Made by a program: the position numbers and the translations under genes. From Terriglobia bacterium (GTDB lineage: Bacteria; Acidobacteriota; Terriglobia; Terriglobales; Acidobacteriaceae), in NCBI GenBank assembly GCA_020073105.1, contig JAIQFW010000039.1, positions 1 through 32,296 of the forward strand: a stretch of DNA of 32,296 nucleotides, read 5' to 3'. This document shows positions 23,731 to 32,296 of this stretch, in pieces (positions within the stretch are counted from its first letter, which is position 1; each line of letters starts with the position of its first letter). The notes under the pieces are model-generated. The model was not told the DNA's origin and did not search any database. It saw only the letters and a program-made list of their open reading frames with translations.

Positions 23731-26373
23731 ATGGCGATCCGTTGGGAAAAACTAACGTTAAAGGCGCAGGAGGCAGTGCAACGCGCCAATGAGCTGGCCT
23801 CCGAGCACGGCAACCCGGAGCTCCTGCCGGTACACATCCTTGCGGCACTAGCCGAGGACAAGGAAGGCATCGTTCCGCCCGTGCTGGAGAAGATCGGCAT
23901 CGGTGCTCAAGCGGTTCTGCACGATACCTATCAGGAAATCGACCACCTGCCCAAAGTGTCAGGGGGCGCGGCGCAGGCCAGTCTTTCCCAGGCCGCCAAC
24001 CAACTGGTGGAACGCGCCTTCAAGGAAGCGGCCAACTTCAAAGACGAGTACGTTTCCACCGAGCACCTGCTGCTGGCGGCCACTCAACTCAAGCGGAACC
24101 CGGCCCAGGAGATCCTCGCGCGCCACGGCGCAACCTACGACGCCGTTCTCAAGGCACTAGCTTCGGTCCGCGGTTCGCAGCAGGTGACCGATCAGAATCC
24201 CGAAGCTAAGTATCAGGCGCTGGAGCGCTATGCCCGCGACCTGACCGAGCAGGCCCGCCGCGGGAAACTCGATCCCGTCATCGGACGCGATGAGGAAATC
24301 CGGCGCGTCGTACAGGTCCTTTCCCGCCGGACCAAGAACAACCCCGTACTGATCGGGGAGCCCGGCGTCGGCAAGACAGCGATCGTCGAGGGCCTGGCGC
24401 GGCGCATTATTTCCGGCGACGTACCGGAGGCCCTGAAGAACAAACGCGTCGTCGCTTTGGACCTGGGTGCCATGCTCGCGGGAGCAAAGTACCGCGGCGA
24501 GTTCGAAGACCGGCTGAAAGCCGTATTGAAGGAAATCGAAGATTCCGCAGGGCAGATCATCCTGTTCATCGACGAGCTCCACACCCTGGTGGGCGCGGGC
24601 GCGGCCGAGGGTGCGATCGACGCCTCCAACATGCTGAAGCCGGCGCTGGCCCGCGGGGAACTGCGTGCCATCGGCGCCACGACACTTAACGAGTACCGCA
24701 AGTACGTCGAGAAAGATGCGGCCCTCGAGCGCCGCTTCCAGATCGTTTTCGTCGGTGAGCCCAATGTCGAGGACACCATCGCGATCCTCCGCGGCCTGAA
24801 AGAGCGCTACGAGGTTCACCATGGTGTGCGCATCAAGGATTCGGCGATTGTAGCGGCGGCCACATTGTCGCACCGTTACATTTCCGATCGCTTTCTGCCG
24901 GACAAGGCCATCGATCTGATCGATGAAGCGGCGGCATCGCTGCGTATCCAGATCGATTCTCTGCCGACGGAGATCGACCAGCTCGAGCGTCGCGCCACCC
25001 AACTCGAGATCGAAAAGCAGGCGCTGAAGAAAGAAGACGATCCCAACTCCAAGGACCGGCTGAAGGTTATTGACAAGGAGTTGGCCGAAATTCGCGAGAA
25101 ATCAACCACGCTCAAGGCCAACTGGAAAAAAGAGAAGGATCTTATCGCCCGGACCCGCACGCTCAAAGAAAAGATTGAGCAGCTGAAAACCGAAGAGCAG
25201 GCGGAAGAACGTAAAGGAAACCTGCAACGCGTAGCTGAGATTCGCTATGGCTTGCTGCGGCAGGCGGAAGAAGAGCTGGCAAGGCTGGCTGCCCAGATGG
25301 ACAGCAAAGGCAAGCCCCGCATGCTCAAGGAAGAAGTCGACGAAGAAGACGTTGCCCGCATTGTCTCCAAGTGGACCGGCATTCCAGTCTCAAAGATGCT
25401 TGAAGGCGAAGTCAAGAAGCTGATTAATATGGAAGACCGGCTGCGCCAGCGCGTGGTTGGGCAGGACGCGGCGCTGGAGCGTGTGGCGAATGCCATCCGG
25501 CGGTCGCGTGCGGGGTTGAGCGATCCCAAGCGCCCGATCGGTTCTTTCATCTTTCTAGGGCCGACCGGCGTCGGTAAGACCGAACTGGCGCGTGCTCTGG
25601 CGGAGTTCCTGTTCGACGACGAGCACTCCATGGTGCGCATCGACATGTCGGAGTACATGGAGAAGCACGCGGTGTCGCGGCTGATCGGCGCGCCTCCGGG
25701 ATACGTCGGCTACGAAGAAGGCGGCCAGCTCACTGAGCAGGTGCGCCGACGTCCGTACGCAGTCGTTCTCTTCGACGAGATCGAAAAGGCCCACCCGGAT
25801 GTCTTCAACATCCTGCTGCAAATCATGGACGACGGACGCCTGACCGACGGCAAAGGCCGGAAGGTGGATTTCCGTAACACGGTCATCATCATGACCTCGA
25901 ACATCGGTTCTGCGTTTTTGCAAGCCGAAGGTTTGCGCTCGCCAGAGGAGTTCGCCGAAGCCTCGAAGCAGGTGATGAACGCGCTGCACGGGCACTTCAA
26001 GCCCGAGTTCCTCAACCGCGTGGATGACATCATCATCTTCAGCCCACTGGGCAAGGAGCAGTTGGTGAAGATCATCGAGCTGCGGCTGGAGGACGTACGG
26101 CGGCTGCTGGCCGACCGCAAGATTTCGCTGGAACTGACCGATGCCGCGAAAGACCTGCTTTTCACCGAAGGTTTTGACCCGAATTATGGGGCCCGTCCCC
26201 TGAAGCGGGCGATCCAGAAGCTGGTGCAGGATCCGCTGGCGCTGAAAATTCTCGACGGCGAAGTCTTGCACGGCGACCACGTGGTTGTGGATGCCGACAA
26301 ACGCACTGGCAAGATGGCCTTTCAGGTCAGCAAGCGCGTAGGTGAGAAGGAACCGGCCAAAACAAAGGCTTAA
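23731..26373 (+). CDS. clpB: ATP-dependent disaggregase ClpB
   Basis: 880 residues, full length. An N-domain with two Clp_N repeats (about 1-150) precedes AAA-1 with Walker A GEPGVGKT (about 209-216), pore loop KYRGEFE and Walker [11 protein letters not shown]. The coiled-coil M domain (about 410-540, very rich in Glu/Lys) distinguishes ClpB from ClpA/ClpC. AAA-2 has Walker A GPTGVGKT (about 610-617), pore loop GYVGYEEGG and Walker [14 protein letters not shown]. It unfolds aggregated protein with DnaK and small heat-shock proteins. No ClpP-binding IGF/IGL loop is apparent, as expected. The start ATG is six bases after the stop of the small membrane-protein gene. There is no CIRCE-like repeat upstream within the visible gap. 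Confidence 0.96.
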   Translation: MAIRWEKLTLKAQEAVQRANELASEHGNPELLPVHILAALAEDKEGIVPPVLEKIGIGAQAVLHDTYQEIDHLPKVSGGAAQASLSQAANQLVERAFKEAANFKDEYVSTEHLLLAATQLKRNPAQEILARHGATYDAVLKALASVRGSQQVTDQNPEAKYQALERYARDLTEQARRGKLDPVIGRDEEIRRVVQVLSRRTKNNPVLIGEPGVGKTAIVEGLARRIISGDVPEALKNKRVVALDLGAMLAGAKYRGEFEDRLKAVLKEIEDSAGQIILFIDELHTLVGAGAAEGAIDASNMLKPALARGELRAIGATTLNEYRKYVEKDAALERRFQIVFVGEPNVEDTIAILRGLKERYEVHHGVRIKDSAIVAAATLSHRYISDRFLPDKAIDLIDEAAASLRIQIDSLPTEIDQLERRATQLEIEKQALKKEDDPNSKDRLKVIDKELAEIREKSTTLKANWKKEKDLIARTRTLKEKIEQLKTEEQAEERKGNLQRVAEIRYGLLRQAEEELARLAAQMDSKGKPRMLKEEVDEEDVARIVSKWTGIPVSKMLEGEVKKLINMEDRLRQRVVGQDAALERVANAIRRSRAGLSDPKRPIGSFIFLGPTGVGKTELARALAEFLFDDEHSMVRIDMSEYMEKHAVSRLIGAPPGYVGYEEGGQLTEQVRRRPYAVVLFDEIEKAHPDVFNILLQIMDDGRLTDGKGRKVDFRNTVIIMTSNIGSAFLQAEGLRSPEEFAEASKQVMNALHGHFKPEFLNRVDDIIIFSPLGKEQLVKIIELRLEDVRRLLADRKISLELTDAAKDLLFTEGFDPNYGARPLKRAIQKLVQDPLALKILDGEVLHGDHVVVDADKRTGKMAFQVSKRVGEKEPAKTKA

Positions 26374-26376
26374 TTA

Positions 26377-26452
26377 GCCACGGATTTACACGGATTACCA
26401 CGGATCAAAACGTTCTTTCGGTTTATCTGTGATAATCCGTTGAATCCGTGGC
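26377..26452. repeat. Dispersed 'CCACGGATT' inverted repeat between clpB and mnmG
   Basis: GCCACGGATT 26377-26386 pairs with AATCCGTGGC 26443-26452. Between them are further 'ACGGATTACCACGGAT'-like units. Related fragments occur at 12651-12681. It may form a stem that ends the clpB transcript, though it lacks a clean T-run. Confidence 0.6.
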
Positions 26453-26519
26453 TCAGTCTTTTTGCGGAGAACGAGTTGTTAGAATAGACCATATCCAGCT
26501 GTGGGGATTTGGGTTGGCA

Positions 26520-28682
26520 ATGCTGCAATTCACCGAACACTTTGACGTGGTCGTGGTCGGCGCCGGCCATGCTGGCTGCGAGGCCGCTATGGCTGCGGCC
26601 CGCATGGGGCTCAAGACCGCTCTCTACACCCTCAACGTCGACCTCATCGCGCAGATGTCGTGTAACCCGGCGGTCGGGGGAATTGCCAAGGGGCACCTCG
26701 TGCGCGAAGTGGATGCGCTTGGCGGAATCATGGGCGAAGTCACCGATGCCGTCGGCATCCAGTTTCGCCTGCTGAATACATCTCGCGGACCTGCCGTCTG
26801 GTCTCCCCGCGCCCAGTGCGACAAGCAAGCCTACCGCCTGAAGATGCGCGAAGTTCTCGAGTCCCAGTCGAATCTCAAGATCAAGCAAGCCGAGGTAGCG
26901 GAGTTGATTGTGGAAGGCAGCGATCAGCATTCAGCAGTCAGCACTCAGCCACTGCCCCGTCATCCCGAGCGTAGTGAGGCGAAGCCGAGCGCAGTCGAGG
27001 GACCTGCTTTTGCCAACGACCAAGGACGGACGACCAACGACCGCGTTTGCCGCGGCATCAAGCTTCGCGATGGCCGCACCGTGGGCGCTGCCGCTGTCAT
27101 CATTACGACTGGGACCTTTCTTAACGGGCTGATTCACTGCGGAGAGCAGCAATATCCTGCCGGCCGCTCCGGCGAGCCGCCTGCCGTTCTGCTCGGCGAA
27201 GCCTTGAAGAAACTTGGCCTGCGCGGCTGCCGCCTGAAGACCGGCACTCCTCCTCGCCTGGATGGCCGGACGATTGACTGGTCACGCTTCCAGATCCAGC
27301 CAGGCGACATCGATCCCACGCCGTTCAGCTTTCGCACCAAGCGCGTCGCTCACCACGACTCGCAAGTGCCGTGTTACATCGCCTGGACCACGCCGGAAAC
27401 GCAACGCATCATTCGCGAGAACGTCCACCGATCGCCGATGTACAGCGGGCAGATTCAATCGATTGGCCCGCGGTATTGCCCGTCGATCGAAGACAAGATC
27501 GTCAAGTTTCCCGACAAGACGACGCATCAGCTGTTCCTCGAGCCCGAGGGCCTGAACACAAACGAGATCTACGTCAACGGCATGAGCACGTCGCTGCCGG
27601 TCGAGGTCCAGCTCGCGATCCTGAAGTCGATCCCCGGGCTGGATACGGCGGAAATGCTGCGTCCCGGCTACGCCATCGAGTACGACTCGATCGATCCCAC
27701 CGAGCTCGAACGAACGCTGGAGACGAAGAAGATTGCCGGCCTGTTCCTGGCGGGCCAGATCAACGGCACCAGTGGATATGAAGAAGCCGCCTGCCAGGGC
27801 TTAATGGCCGGGATCAATGCAGCCTTGAAAGTGAAGAACGAAGCCCCGCTGATCCTGGATCGCACCGAGGCCTACACGGCGATTTTGATTGATGACCTGA
27901 TCTCGAAAGGCACAAACGAGCCCTATCGAATGTTCACTTCGCGGGCCGAATTCCGCTTGCACCTGCGCATTGATAACGCGGATCGTCGCCTTACGCCGCA
28001 CGGCCGCCGCATCGGATTGATCTCGGATCAGGCCTGGAGTGACTTTGTCGCTAAGCAGCAGCGTACGGAAGCGATGAAGCAGTTGTTGGAGACAACCAAG
28101 CTGTCGGGGTTGATGTCAGAGCAGATTCCTCCGGTTTGTCATCCCGAGCGCAGTGAGGCGGAGCCGAACGAAGTCGAGGGACCTGCTGTTTCCATGCAGA
28201 ATAATGGCAACGGATCGACAGACTGGTCATCGGTAACCGGCCAGACTCTCGCTCAGCTCCTCAAGCGTCCCGAGATCACGATCGAAATGTTGGCCGCCAT
28301 ACTGCGCGAGCTGAGTCCCGCCTTCTTTGAGAGAAACGATCTCTCTGCGTCCTCCGCGTCCTCGGCGGTTTTCATTTCCTCCGCTGTCCGTAACGAGCTC
28401 AAGTCGGTTGAGACTGAAATCAAGTACGAAGGCTACCTGCAGCAACAGCAACGTGCCATCGATCGCCTGAAGAAAGCCGAGCAGCGCTCCATTCCCGAAT
28501 GGTTCGATTACCGTTCAGTCAGCGGCCTCTCCCGCGAGATGCAGGAGAAGCTTCTGAAGATACGTCCGCGCACCATCGGTCACGCATCTCGCATTCCCGG
28601 GGTGACCCCCGCGGCGGTGTCGCTGGTGAATGTTTACATCGAAATCCAGGCGAAACGGCGAGAGCAGGCGCCGGCCCTCTAA
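26520..28682 (+). CDS. mnmG: tRNA uridine-5-carboxymethylaminomethyl modification enzyme MnmG (GidA), with repeat-derived inserts
   Basis: I chose the ATG at 26520 because it starts directly before the FAD-binding [16 protein letters not shown] motif; the frame is open to 26448. It has 720 residues, about 90 more than the usual 620-640. The core is intact: [94 protein letters not shown] and KYEGYL. Extra in-frame stretches come from dispersed repeats: 26922-27043 (residues about 135-175), 28137-28200 and 28341-28382. With MnmE it installs cmnm5U34 in tRNA, using FAD and methylene-tetrahydrofolate. The inserts fall where loops are likely, so activity may be retained, but I cannot tell. Confidence 0.9.
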   Translation: MLQFTEHFDVVVVGAGHAGCEAAMAAARMGLKTALYTLNVDLIAQMSCNPAVGGIAKGHLVREVDALGGIMGEVTDAVGIQFRLLNTSRGPAVWSPRAQCDKQAYRLKMREVLESQSNLKIKQAEVAELIVEGSDQHSAVSTQPLPRHPERSEAKPSAVEGPAFANDQGRTTNDRVCRGIKLRDGRTVGAAAVIITTGTFLNGLIHCGEQQYPAGRSGEPPAVLLGEALKKLGLRGCRLKTGTPPRLDGRTIDWSRFQIQPGDIDPTPFSFRTKRVAHHDSQVPCYIAWTTPETQRIIRENVHRSPMYSGQIQSIGPRYCPSIEDKIVKFPDKTTHQLFLEPEGLNTNEIYVNGMSTSLPVEVQLAILKSIPGLDTAEMLRPGYAIEYDSIDPTELERTLETKKIAGLFLAGQINGTSGYEEAACQGLMAGINAALKVKNEAPLILDRTEAYTAILIDDLISKGTNEPYRMFTSRAEFRLHLRIDNADRRLTPHGRRIGLISDQAWSDFVAKQQRTEAMKQLLETTKLSGLMSEQIPPVCHPERSEAEPNEVEGPAVSMQNNGNGSTDWSSVTGQTLAQLLKRPEITIEMLAAILRELSPAFFERNDLSASSASSAVFISSAVRNELKSVETEIKYEGYLQQQQRAIDRLKKAEQRSIPEWFDYRSVSGLSREMQEKLLKIRPRTIGHASRIPGVTPAAVSLVNVYIEIQAKRREQAPAL
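26922..27043 (+). repeat. Composite repeat insert inside mnmG (first)
   Basis: Three repeat types abut. A 'CAGCATTCAGCAGTCAGCA' run (26922-26950) comes first. Then comes a TGTCATCCCGAGCG-family copy from TCATCCCGAGC to GACCTGC (26960-27007), and last a 'CGACCAACGACC' run (27011-27043). Together they add about 40 residues without breaking the frame. Confidence 0.7.
28137..28186 (+). repeat. TGTCATCCCGAGCG-family repeat insert inside mnmG (second)
   Basis: Nearly the same sequence as 26960-27007, in the same orientation and the same reading frame. Both copies translate to HPERSEA followed by EVEGPA or AVEGPA. Confidence 0.7.
28341..28382 (+). repeat. Low-complexity repeat insert inside mnmG (third)
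   Basis: A 'CTGCGTCCTCCGCGTCCTCGGCGG' type run, translated [10 protein letters not shown]. It sits in the C-terminal helical domain where MnmG proteins normally have no such Ser/Ala stretch. Confidence 0.55.
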
Positions 28683-28691
28683 AGGCTTTTC

Positions 28692-28756
28692 ACCACAGAG
28701 GGCACAGGGTTTCACGGAGGGATTTTCTCCTCTGTGATCTCTGTGCCCTCTGTGGT
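28692..28756. repeat. Dispersed 16-bp inverted repeat between mnmG and the aminotransferase gene
   Basis: ACCACAGAGGGCACAG 28692-28707 pairs perfectly with CTGTGCCCTCTGTGGT 28741-28756. The element occupies almost the entire gap and could be a strong hairpin in an mnmG-aminotransferase message, or a terminator without a T-run. Confidence 0.7.
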
Positions 28757-28770
28757 TAAATCATTCCGCC

Positions 28771-29958
28771 ATGCTCAATGCCCGCCAGCACTTTCCCGGC
28801 CTCTCCGACAAGGTTTTCCTCGATGCCGCCTGCGTATCGCTCGCGCCCAAGCCCGCGGCAGATGCCATCCGCAAGTTTCTTGATCTGGCGCTGCTGTGCC
28901 CGCTCGACTCTTCCACTCACCATCACATCTTCATGGACGAGATGCGAGCGGCGGCCCGTCCCGCCGCCGCCCGTCTCATCAATGCCAGTCAAGAGGAAAT
29001 TGCCCTGGTAGAAAGCACGACGCATGGCCTTTCGCTGGCGGCGAATGCGATTCCCCTGGAACCTGGCGACCGCGTTTTGCTTTCTGACCTCGAATTTCTG
29101 CAAGTCGCTGTGCCGTGGGTACAGAAGAAGCAAGACGGAATCGAGATTGACGTGGTCCCCAATCACAACGGGGAAGTCCGGGTGGAGGACATCGCTGCTC
29201 ATCTTACTCCACGCACAAAAGTGGTCGCTATCAGCACGGTGCAGTGGACCAACGGCTATCGCTGCGATCTCGCGGCGCTGAGCAAGCTTTGCCGAGATCG
29301 TGGCATTTGGCTGGTGGTCGATGCCATCCAACAATTGGGGGCCTTCCCTATTGACGTTCAGCAGACTCCGGTTGACATCCTGGCTTGTGGCGGACACAAG
29401 TGGCTCAACGCTCCGTTCGGCTGCGGTTTTCTCTACATCAATCGCGGCGCGCTTCCTCGCCTCCACGCACCACTTGCGGGGTATCTCTCGGTGGAGGATC
29501 CGCCAGGCGGCTGGGGCGAATATTTTCAGACCCCGAGCATCACCCCAGTGAAGGATTACAAGTTTGTGTCCGCGGCCCGGCGTTATGAAGGTGGAGGAAC
29601 CGCAAATTATCCGGGTGCTGTCGGCCTGGCCGCATCTCTGAACCTGATTCATGAACTCGGCCAACAAAACATCGCCGATCACATCTCCGCTCTCACCGAG
29701 CAACTTCTTGCCGGACTCGATAAGCTGCCGGTGACCGTGGTCACGCCCCGTGCTCGCGAGAACCGCTCCGGAATCGTGACCTTCTCGGTCGGTTCGGCTG
29801 AGCAAAATGTGAAACTGATGCAGGCCCTTCAGGAGAAGAGGATCTTGGTCTCGGTGCGTTACACCTCGCAGGTGGGTGGGGTGCGGGTTTCGTGCCACTT
29901 TTACAACTCCTCCGATGACATCGAGAAGCTGCTAGCCGCAGTGAAGGCCGTGCTCTAG
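28771..29958 (+). CDS. Aminotransferase class V family PLP enzyme
   Basis: 395 residues with the fold and motifs of the cysteine desulfurase / isopenicillin-N-epimerase-like branch. These include FLDAACVSLAPKP at the N-terminus, ESTTHGLSLAANAI (PLP phosphate loop), STVQWTNGYRCDL, VVDAIQQLGAFPIDV (Asp contacting the pyridine ring), CGGHKWLNAPFGCGFLY with the Schiff-base Lys, and GGVRVSCHFYN near the end. It lacks the flexible catalytic-Cys loop typical of IscS, so I would not call it a desulfurase. Substrate is unknown. A strong inverted repeat separates it from mnmG. Confidence 0.85.
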   Translation: MLNARQHFPGLSDKVFLDAACVSLAPKPAADAIRKFLDLALLCPLDSSTHHHIFMDEMRAAARPAAARLINASQEEIALVESTTHGLSLAANAIPLEPGDRVLLSDLEFLQVAVPWVQKKQDGIEIDVVPNHNGEVRVEDIAAHLTPRTKVVAISTVQWTNGYRCDLAALSKLCRDRGIWLVVDAIQQLGAFPIDVQQTPVDILACGGHKWLNAPFGCGFLYINRGALPRLHAPLAGYLSVEDPPGGWGEYFQTPSITPVKDYKFVSAARRYEGGGTANYPGAVGLAASLNLIHELGQQNIADHISALTEQLLAGLDKLPVTVVTPRARENRSGIVTFSVGSAEQNVKLMQALQEKRILVSVRYTSQVGGVRVSCHFYNSSDDIEKLLAAVKAVL

Positions 29959-29976
29959 CCATGGGTTTTGGGTGGA

Positions 29977-30031
29977 GCAGGGCCTTCGGCCCTGCATTGC
30001 CGGTCTTTACAGAAACGGGGGCTTCAGCCCC
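29977..30031. repeat. Two adjacent REP-like palindromes
   Basis: GCAGGGCC 29977-29984 faces GGCCCTGC 29988-29995, and GGGGCT 30018-30023 faces AGCCCC 30026-30031. These are the short 'GGGGCTTCAGCCCC' palindromes widely scattered in this type of genome. Confidence 0.6.
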
Positions 30032-30127
30032 TGCGGTACGGACCTCGAGTTTGTCCGCAGTCTGGACAGAAGTATGTCCGAAAACGTCCAACCAACCTAC
30101 TGGGGATGTTTTATCTTGTCAGTAAGC

Positions 30128-30630
30128 ATGACTGCCACCTCCTACACGCAAATCGACAGCCCAGTGGGGCGGCTGCTCCTGGTCGCGGACGACGCCGGGC
30201 TGCGGCAAATCCAGTTTGTAAACGGACGCCACCGAGCGCAACCAGAACCTGCATGCTGATCGAGCACACCTCCGACAAGGCGGCGCCCGGCCTGTGGATG
30301 GGATTTGGCGGTGCCTGCGGGGCTGTTCGCGACCTTGGCCATAATCTTCCCTTGGCGCCCGAGGGAACGCCGTTTCAGCTCAAGGTCTGGAGGCAGCTTT
30401 GCGATATCAAATATGGCCAGACGATTTCCTATGGCGAGCTGGCCCGCAGAATAGGCAATCCAAAGGCTTCCCGAGCCGTGGGCTTGGCCAACGGCTCCAA
30501 CCCGATTTCCATTGTGATTCCCTGCCATCGCGTAATCGGCAGCAACGGCAAGCTCACGGGCTACGGAGGCGGTCTGCCGATCAAAGAGAAACTCTTAGCC
30601 CTGGAACGGCGGCAGCTTAGGCTGCTGTAA
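30128..30630 (+). pseudogene. ogt: Methylated-DNA-protein-cysteine methyltransferase, N-terminal domain frameshifted
   Basis: The catalytic C-terminal domain is complete: [53 protein letters not shown] (PCHR holds the methyl-accepting Cys), GKLTGYGGG and the closing helix [11 protein letters not shown]. The N-terminal half starts well at the ATG at 30128 ([23 protein letters not shown]) but runs into a stop at 30257-30259. Between about 30235 and 30345 none of the three frames carries the usual linker, so more than one indel is likely. A residual product could start at the ATG at 30253 (125 residues, C-terminal domain only). Normal function is direct reversal of O6-methylguanine. Whether the truncated form works is uncertain. 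Confidence 0.75.
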
Positions 30631-30736
30631 ATGACAGTGTTCGTTCTAAGGTCACCTATGCATTCCGCCTCCGATTCGCGGTAACATAGATGCAGAGGTG
30701 GGGCCCTTTTTCCCTTCCCGTGGATTCAGAACAGAC

Positions 30737-31324
30737 ATGAAGAAAACCTATGGAGTGATTGCGTCCGTTGTCCTGCTGGCTTGCATCGCCCTGGGCCAGG
30801 AGCCGGTGAACCCGGTCCTGAGGCCACCCAAAGGCACCCAAGTGGCGATTGTGGTCTTCGAGGACCTGGAGTGTCCCGATTGCCGCCGGGCCGCTCCCCT
30901 GCTCGATGAAGCCGCCAAGACCTACAAGATTCCTCTGGTGACCCACGACTTTCCTCTGCCCTTTCACAAGTGGTCGTTCGAGGCAGCCATCATCGCGCGC
31001 TATTTTGACGCACACTCCAAGCCGCTGGGTCACGAATACCGGAATTACATGTTCGAGCATCAACCCGAGGTCACTGCGGAAAACCTCCGCGCCTTCTCAG
31101 AGAAATTCGCGGCGGACCACAAGGTTGAGCTGCCTTTCGTGGTTGACCCGCAAGGCAAGCTGGCCGCTGCGGTTACCGCTGACCGCGACCTGGGAAAGTC
31201 CATTCACCTGGAACACACGCCTACCATCTACGTAGTGAGCAGCAAGAGTCAGGGCAAGCCGTTTGTGGAGGTTGTGGACCGGACGCAACTATTTCAGTTG
31301 ATCGATGCGATGAAGGCGGAGTGA
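30737..31324 (+). CDS. Secreted DsbA-like thioredoxin-fold protein
   Basis: I chose the ATG at 30737 because it begins a clean signal peptide (MKKTYGVIASVVLLACIALGQ); the frame extends 13 codons upstream. The protein has 195 residues. The thioredoxin active site is CPDC in FEDLECPDCRR, with a helical insert (WSFEAAIIARYFDAH) and the cis-proline segment EHTPTIYVV, as in DsbA/DsbG-like proteins. It is periplasmic and should form, break or isomerise disulfides. There is no DsbB or partner nearby. A dispersed palindrome follows directly after the stop. Confidence 0.8.
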   Translation: MKKTYGVIASVVLLACIALGQEPVNPVLRPPKGTQVAIVVFEDLECPDCRRAAPLLDEAAKTYKIPLVTHDFPLPFHKWSFEAAIIARYFDAHSKPLGHEYRNYMFEHQPEVTAENLRAFSEKFAADHKVELPFVVDPQGKLAAAVTADRDLGKSIHLEHTPTIYVVSSKSQGKPFVEVVDRTQLFQLIDAMKAE

Positions 31325-31328
31325 GCTT

Positions 31329-31349
31329 GGACGGGCGAGACGCCCGTCC
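31329..31349. repeat. Dispersed palindrome (GGACGGGCG/CGCCCGTCC)
   Basis: A perfect 9-bp palindrome, 31329-31337 with 31341-31349, with a 3-base loop. It has the same core as those at 12571-12590 and in dusB. It sits between two convergent genes. Confidence 0.65.
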
Positions 31350-31363
31350 TCCATGGTTCGGTT

Positions 31364-32029
31364 CTACCCTCTCTCGTACGCGTGCTTCTTCTCTAGTTCT
31401 TCCAGCGCGATTCGGGTGTCAGCCTCGAACCGCTCTCTTTGGTCCATCAGCACTGGAGCGGCGGTAGCGAACTCCCGCTCCAGCTTGAGTAGTTTCTTTT
31501 CTTCTAAGCTACGCGCGACTTCCAGGACGTGGGCCGTCGTGGTCTCCACGTAGAGGGCCTCCGTGGGATCGCCCAGCCATACCGTCCCGCCGACCAGCCG
31601 TGCCTGCCAGTAAACCTTGCGCGCCAGCAGCAACGCCATCTGCTCGTCACTGGCTTTGCCAAAGACCCACTTGTTGCGCTTGAAGTCCCAGTGACGACTG
31701 GAGAAGTTCAGGGGTACCAGCTTGCCCGACTTCACGAACTCGAGCTGTTTGCGGTCCACTTCTTTGCGCAGCGAGTTGATGACCGGCCCTTCAGCATCCG
31801 CCGGTTCCAAAGACGGCATCACTTCGCGCACCGTCGCGGAGAGGTTAACCGCCACCGGTGCATGCAAGCCGTCGGAACTTGCCAGGCGGATATCTGCGTG
31901 CAGTACATGAAAGTCTGCGCCTGAAGTGGACTTATGAAACGGCCACTCCAGGTGGAACGAGAGTGGTAACCCCGCCAGGGTGACGTAGATCCTCTTCGGT
32001 GTGTCGCCGTTACCCGTCACCGTGGTCAT
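31364..32029 (-). CDS. Hypothetical protein, no recognised family
   Basis: 221 residues from the ATG at 32029. There is no signal peptide or membrane helix. The first half is beta-rich (RIYVTLAGLPLSFHLEW, HVLHADIRLAS), and the second ends in a long charged helix (VLEVARSLEEKKLLKLEREFATA and RERFEADTRIALEELEKK). Codon bias and the absence of any better frame support it. I do not recognise it. It is convergent with the DsbA-like gene. Confidence 0.6.
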   Translation of the reverse strand: MTTVTGNGDTPKRIYVTLAGLPLSFHLEWPFHKSTSGADFHVLHADIRLASSDGLHAPVAVNLSATVREVMPSLEPADAEGPVINSLRKEVDRKQLEFVKSGKLVPLNFSSRHWDFKRNKWVFGKASDEQMALLLARKVYWQARLVGGTVWLGDPTEALYVETTTAHVLEVARSLEEKKLLKLEREFATAAPVLMDQRERFEADTRIALEELEKKHAYERG

Positions 32030-32250
32030 GGGAGATTCTGGATATTCTAGCGGAGCGCTCCGGATTTGTGTTGCCTATGTCATCCTTCCCGGCCTTTGGG
32101 TCCTTTATCCCACTGCGGGCATATGAATCGCAGATGGAAGCGGTGGGCTACTCCACCTTTACTCTCTTGATTCTTGGCAAACTAGGAGCCAAACGGAGAG
32201 GGCGGCCGGTAGGCCGCCCTTATGTGGATTACAAGATTTCGCACTCTTAG
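32030..32250. other. Non-coding stretch with a GC-rich palindrome
   Basis: About 220 bases. GGGCGGCC 32200-32207 faces GGCCGCCC 32212-32219 across a four-base loop, with no T-run on either strand. An 83-codon plus-strand frame across it has no protein-like features, and I do not call it. Confidence 0.4.
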
Positions 32251-32296
32251 TTACTTGCCGGCAGACGCTGCCCGGGTGAGTCCGCCCGGCGCAGCC
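32251..32296 (-). CDS. Possible C-terminus of a gene continuing past the right edge
   Basis: On the minus strand the frame ends GGLTRAASAGK with TAA at 32253-32251. Fifteen codons are visible, too few to identify. The frame is open to the window edge. Confidence 0.3.
   Translation of the reverse strand, partial: AAPGGLTRAASAGK

Noticed and set aside
26377-28756. CRISPR-like look of repeated units around mnmG
   Set aside because: The repeats are few, differ in spacing and type, and lie inside a gene. There is no regular repeat-spacer unit and no cas gene.
32001-32250. 83-codon plus-strand frame
   Set aside because: It begins inside the minus-strand gene at 31364-32029, and the rest reads through a palindrome. 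It has no protein-like pattern.

Overview
The window (about 60% GC, dense, mixed-strand genes) looks like a chromosomal segment of a soil-type Acidobacteriota (Terriglobia / Koribacter-like). This rests on gene content (two-component-type propeller diguanylate cyclase, DPP IV-family peptidase, MttB-like/corrinoid pair, YaiO-type barrel) and on many short dispersed palindromic intergenic repeats of a kind common in that phylum. No lineage marker gene is present, so the placement is an inference. I see no tRNA, rRNA, CRISPR array, insertion sequence or prophage.

Left part (1-11100), almost all minus strand. At the edge is a 49-residue N-terminal remnant of a B12-binding radical SAM protein. Next comes a beta-propeller/Y_Y_Y/GGDEF diguanylate cyclase split by an apparent frameshift near 2730. 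Then there is a tight six-gene operon transcribed right to left: wecB (UDP-GlcNAc 2-epimerase), a processive GT2 synthase, a membrane-anchored bactofilin-like protein, a membrane-anchored polysaccharide deacetylase, a YaiO-like outer-membrane barrel and an unknown polytopic membrane protein. From the GT2 onward every junction overlaps or is separated by one base. Together these could make a precursor, polymerise it across the inner membrane, deacetylate it in the periplasm and export it. This is my candidate for a little-described system: a synthase-dependent exopolysaccharide assembly line.

Middle (11100-19800). An orphan FliO-like protein is followed by a roughly 390-base non-coding stretch with two strong predicted RNA structures just upstream of the HU gene. 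Then come rpmE, dusB, a metallo-beta-lactamase-fold hydrolase, a secreted DPP IV-family peptidase, and a corrinoid protein / MttB-family methyltransferase pair.

Right part (19800-32296), mostly plus strand. It holds a C4 zinc-ribbon coiled-coil protein, an RlmI-type rRNA methyltransferase, hsp20 with a good sigma70-like promoter, two small unknown genes, clpB, mnmG, a class V aminotransferase, a broken ogt, a secreted thioredoxin-fold protein and an unknown minus-strand gene.

A recurrent theme is that dispersed repeats have entered coding sequences while keeping the frame. mnmG carries at least three such inserts and dusB one or two. Two other genes (the diguanylate cyclase and ogt) appear frameshifted, and one (radical SAM) is truncated.
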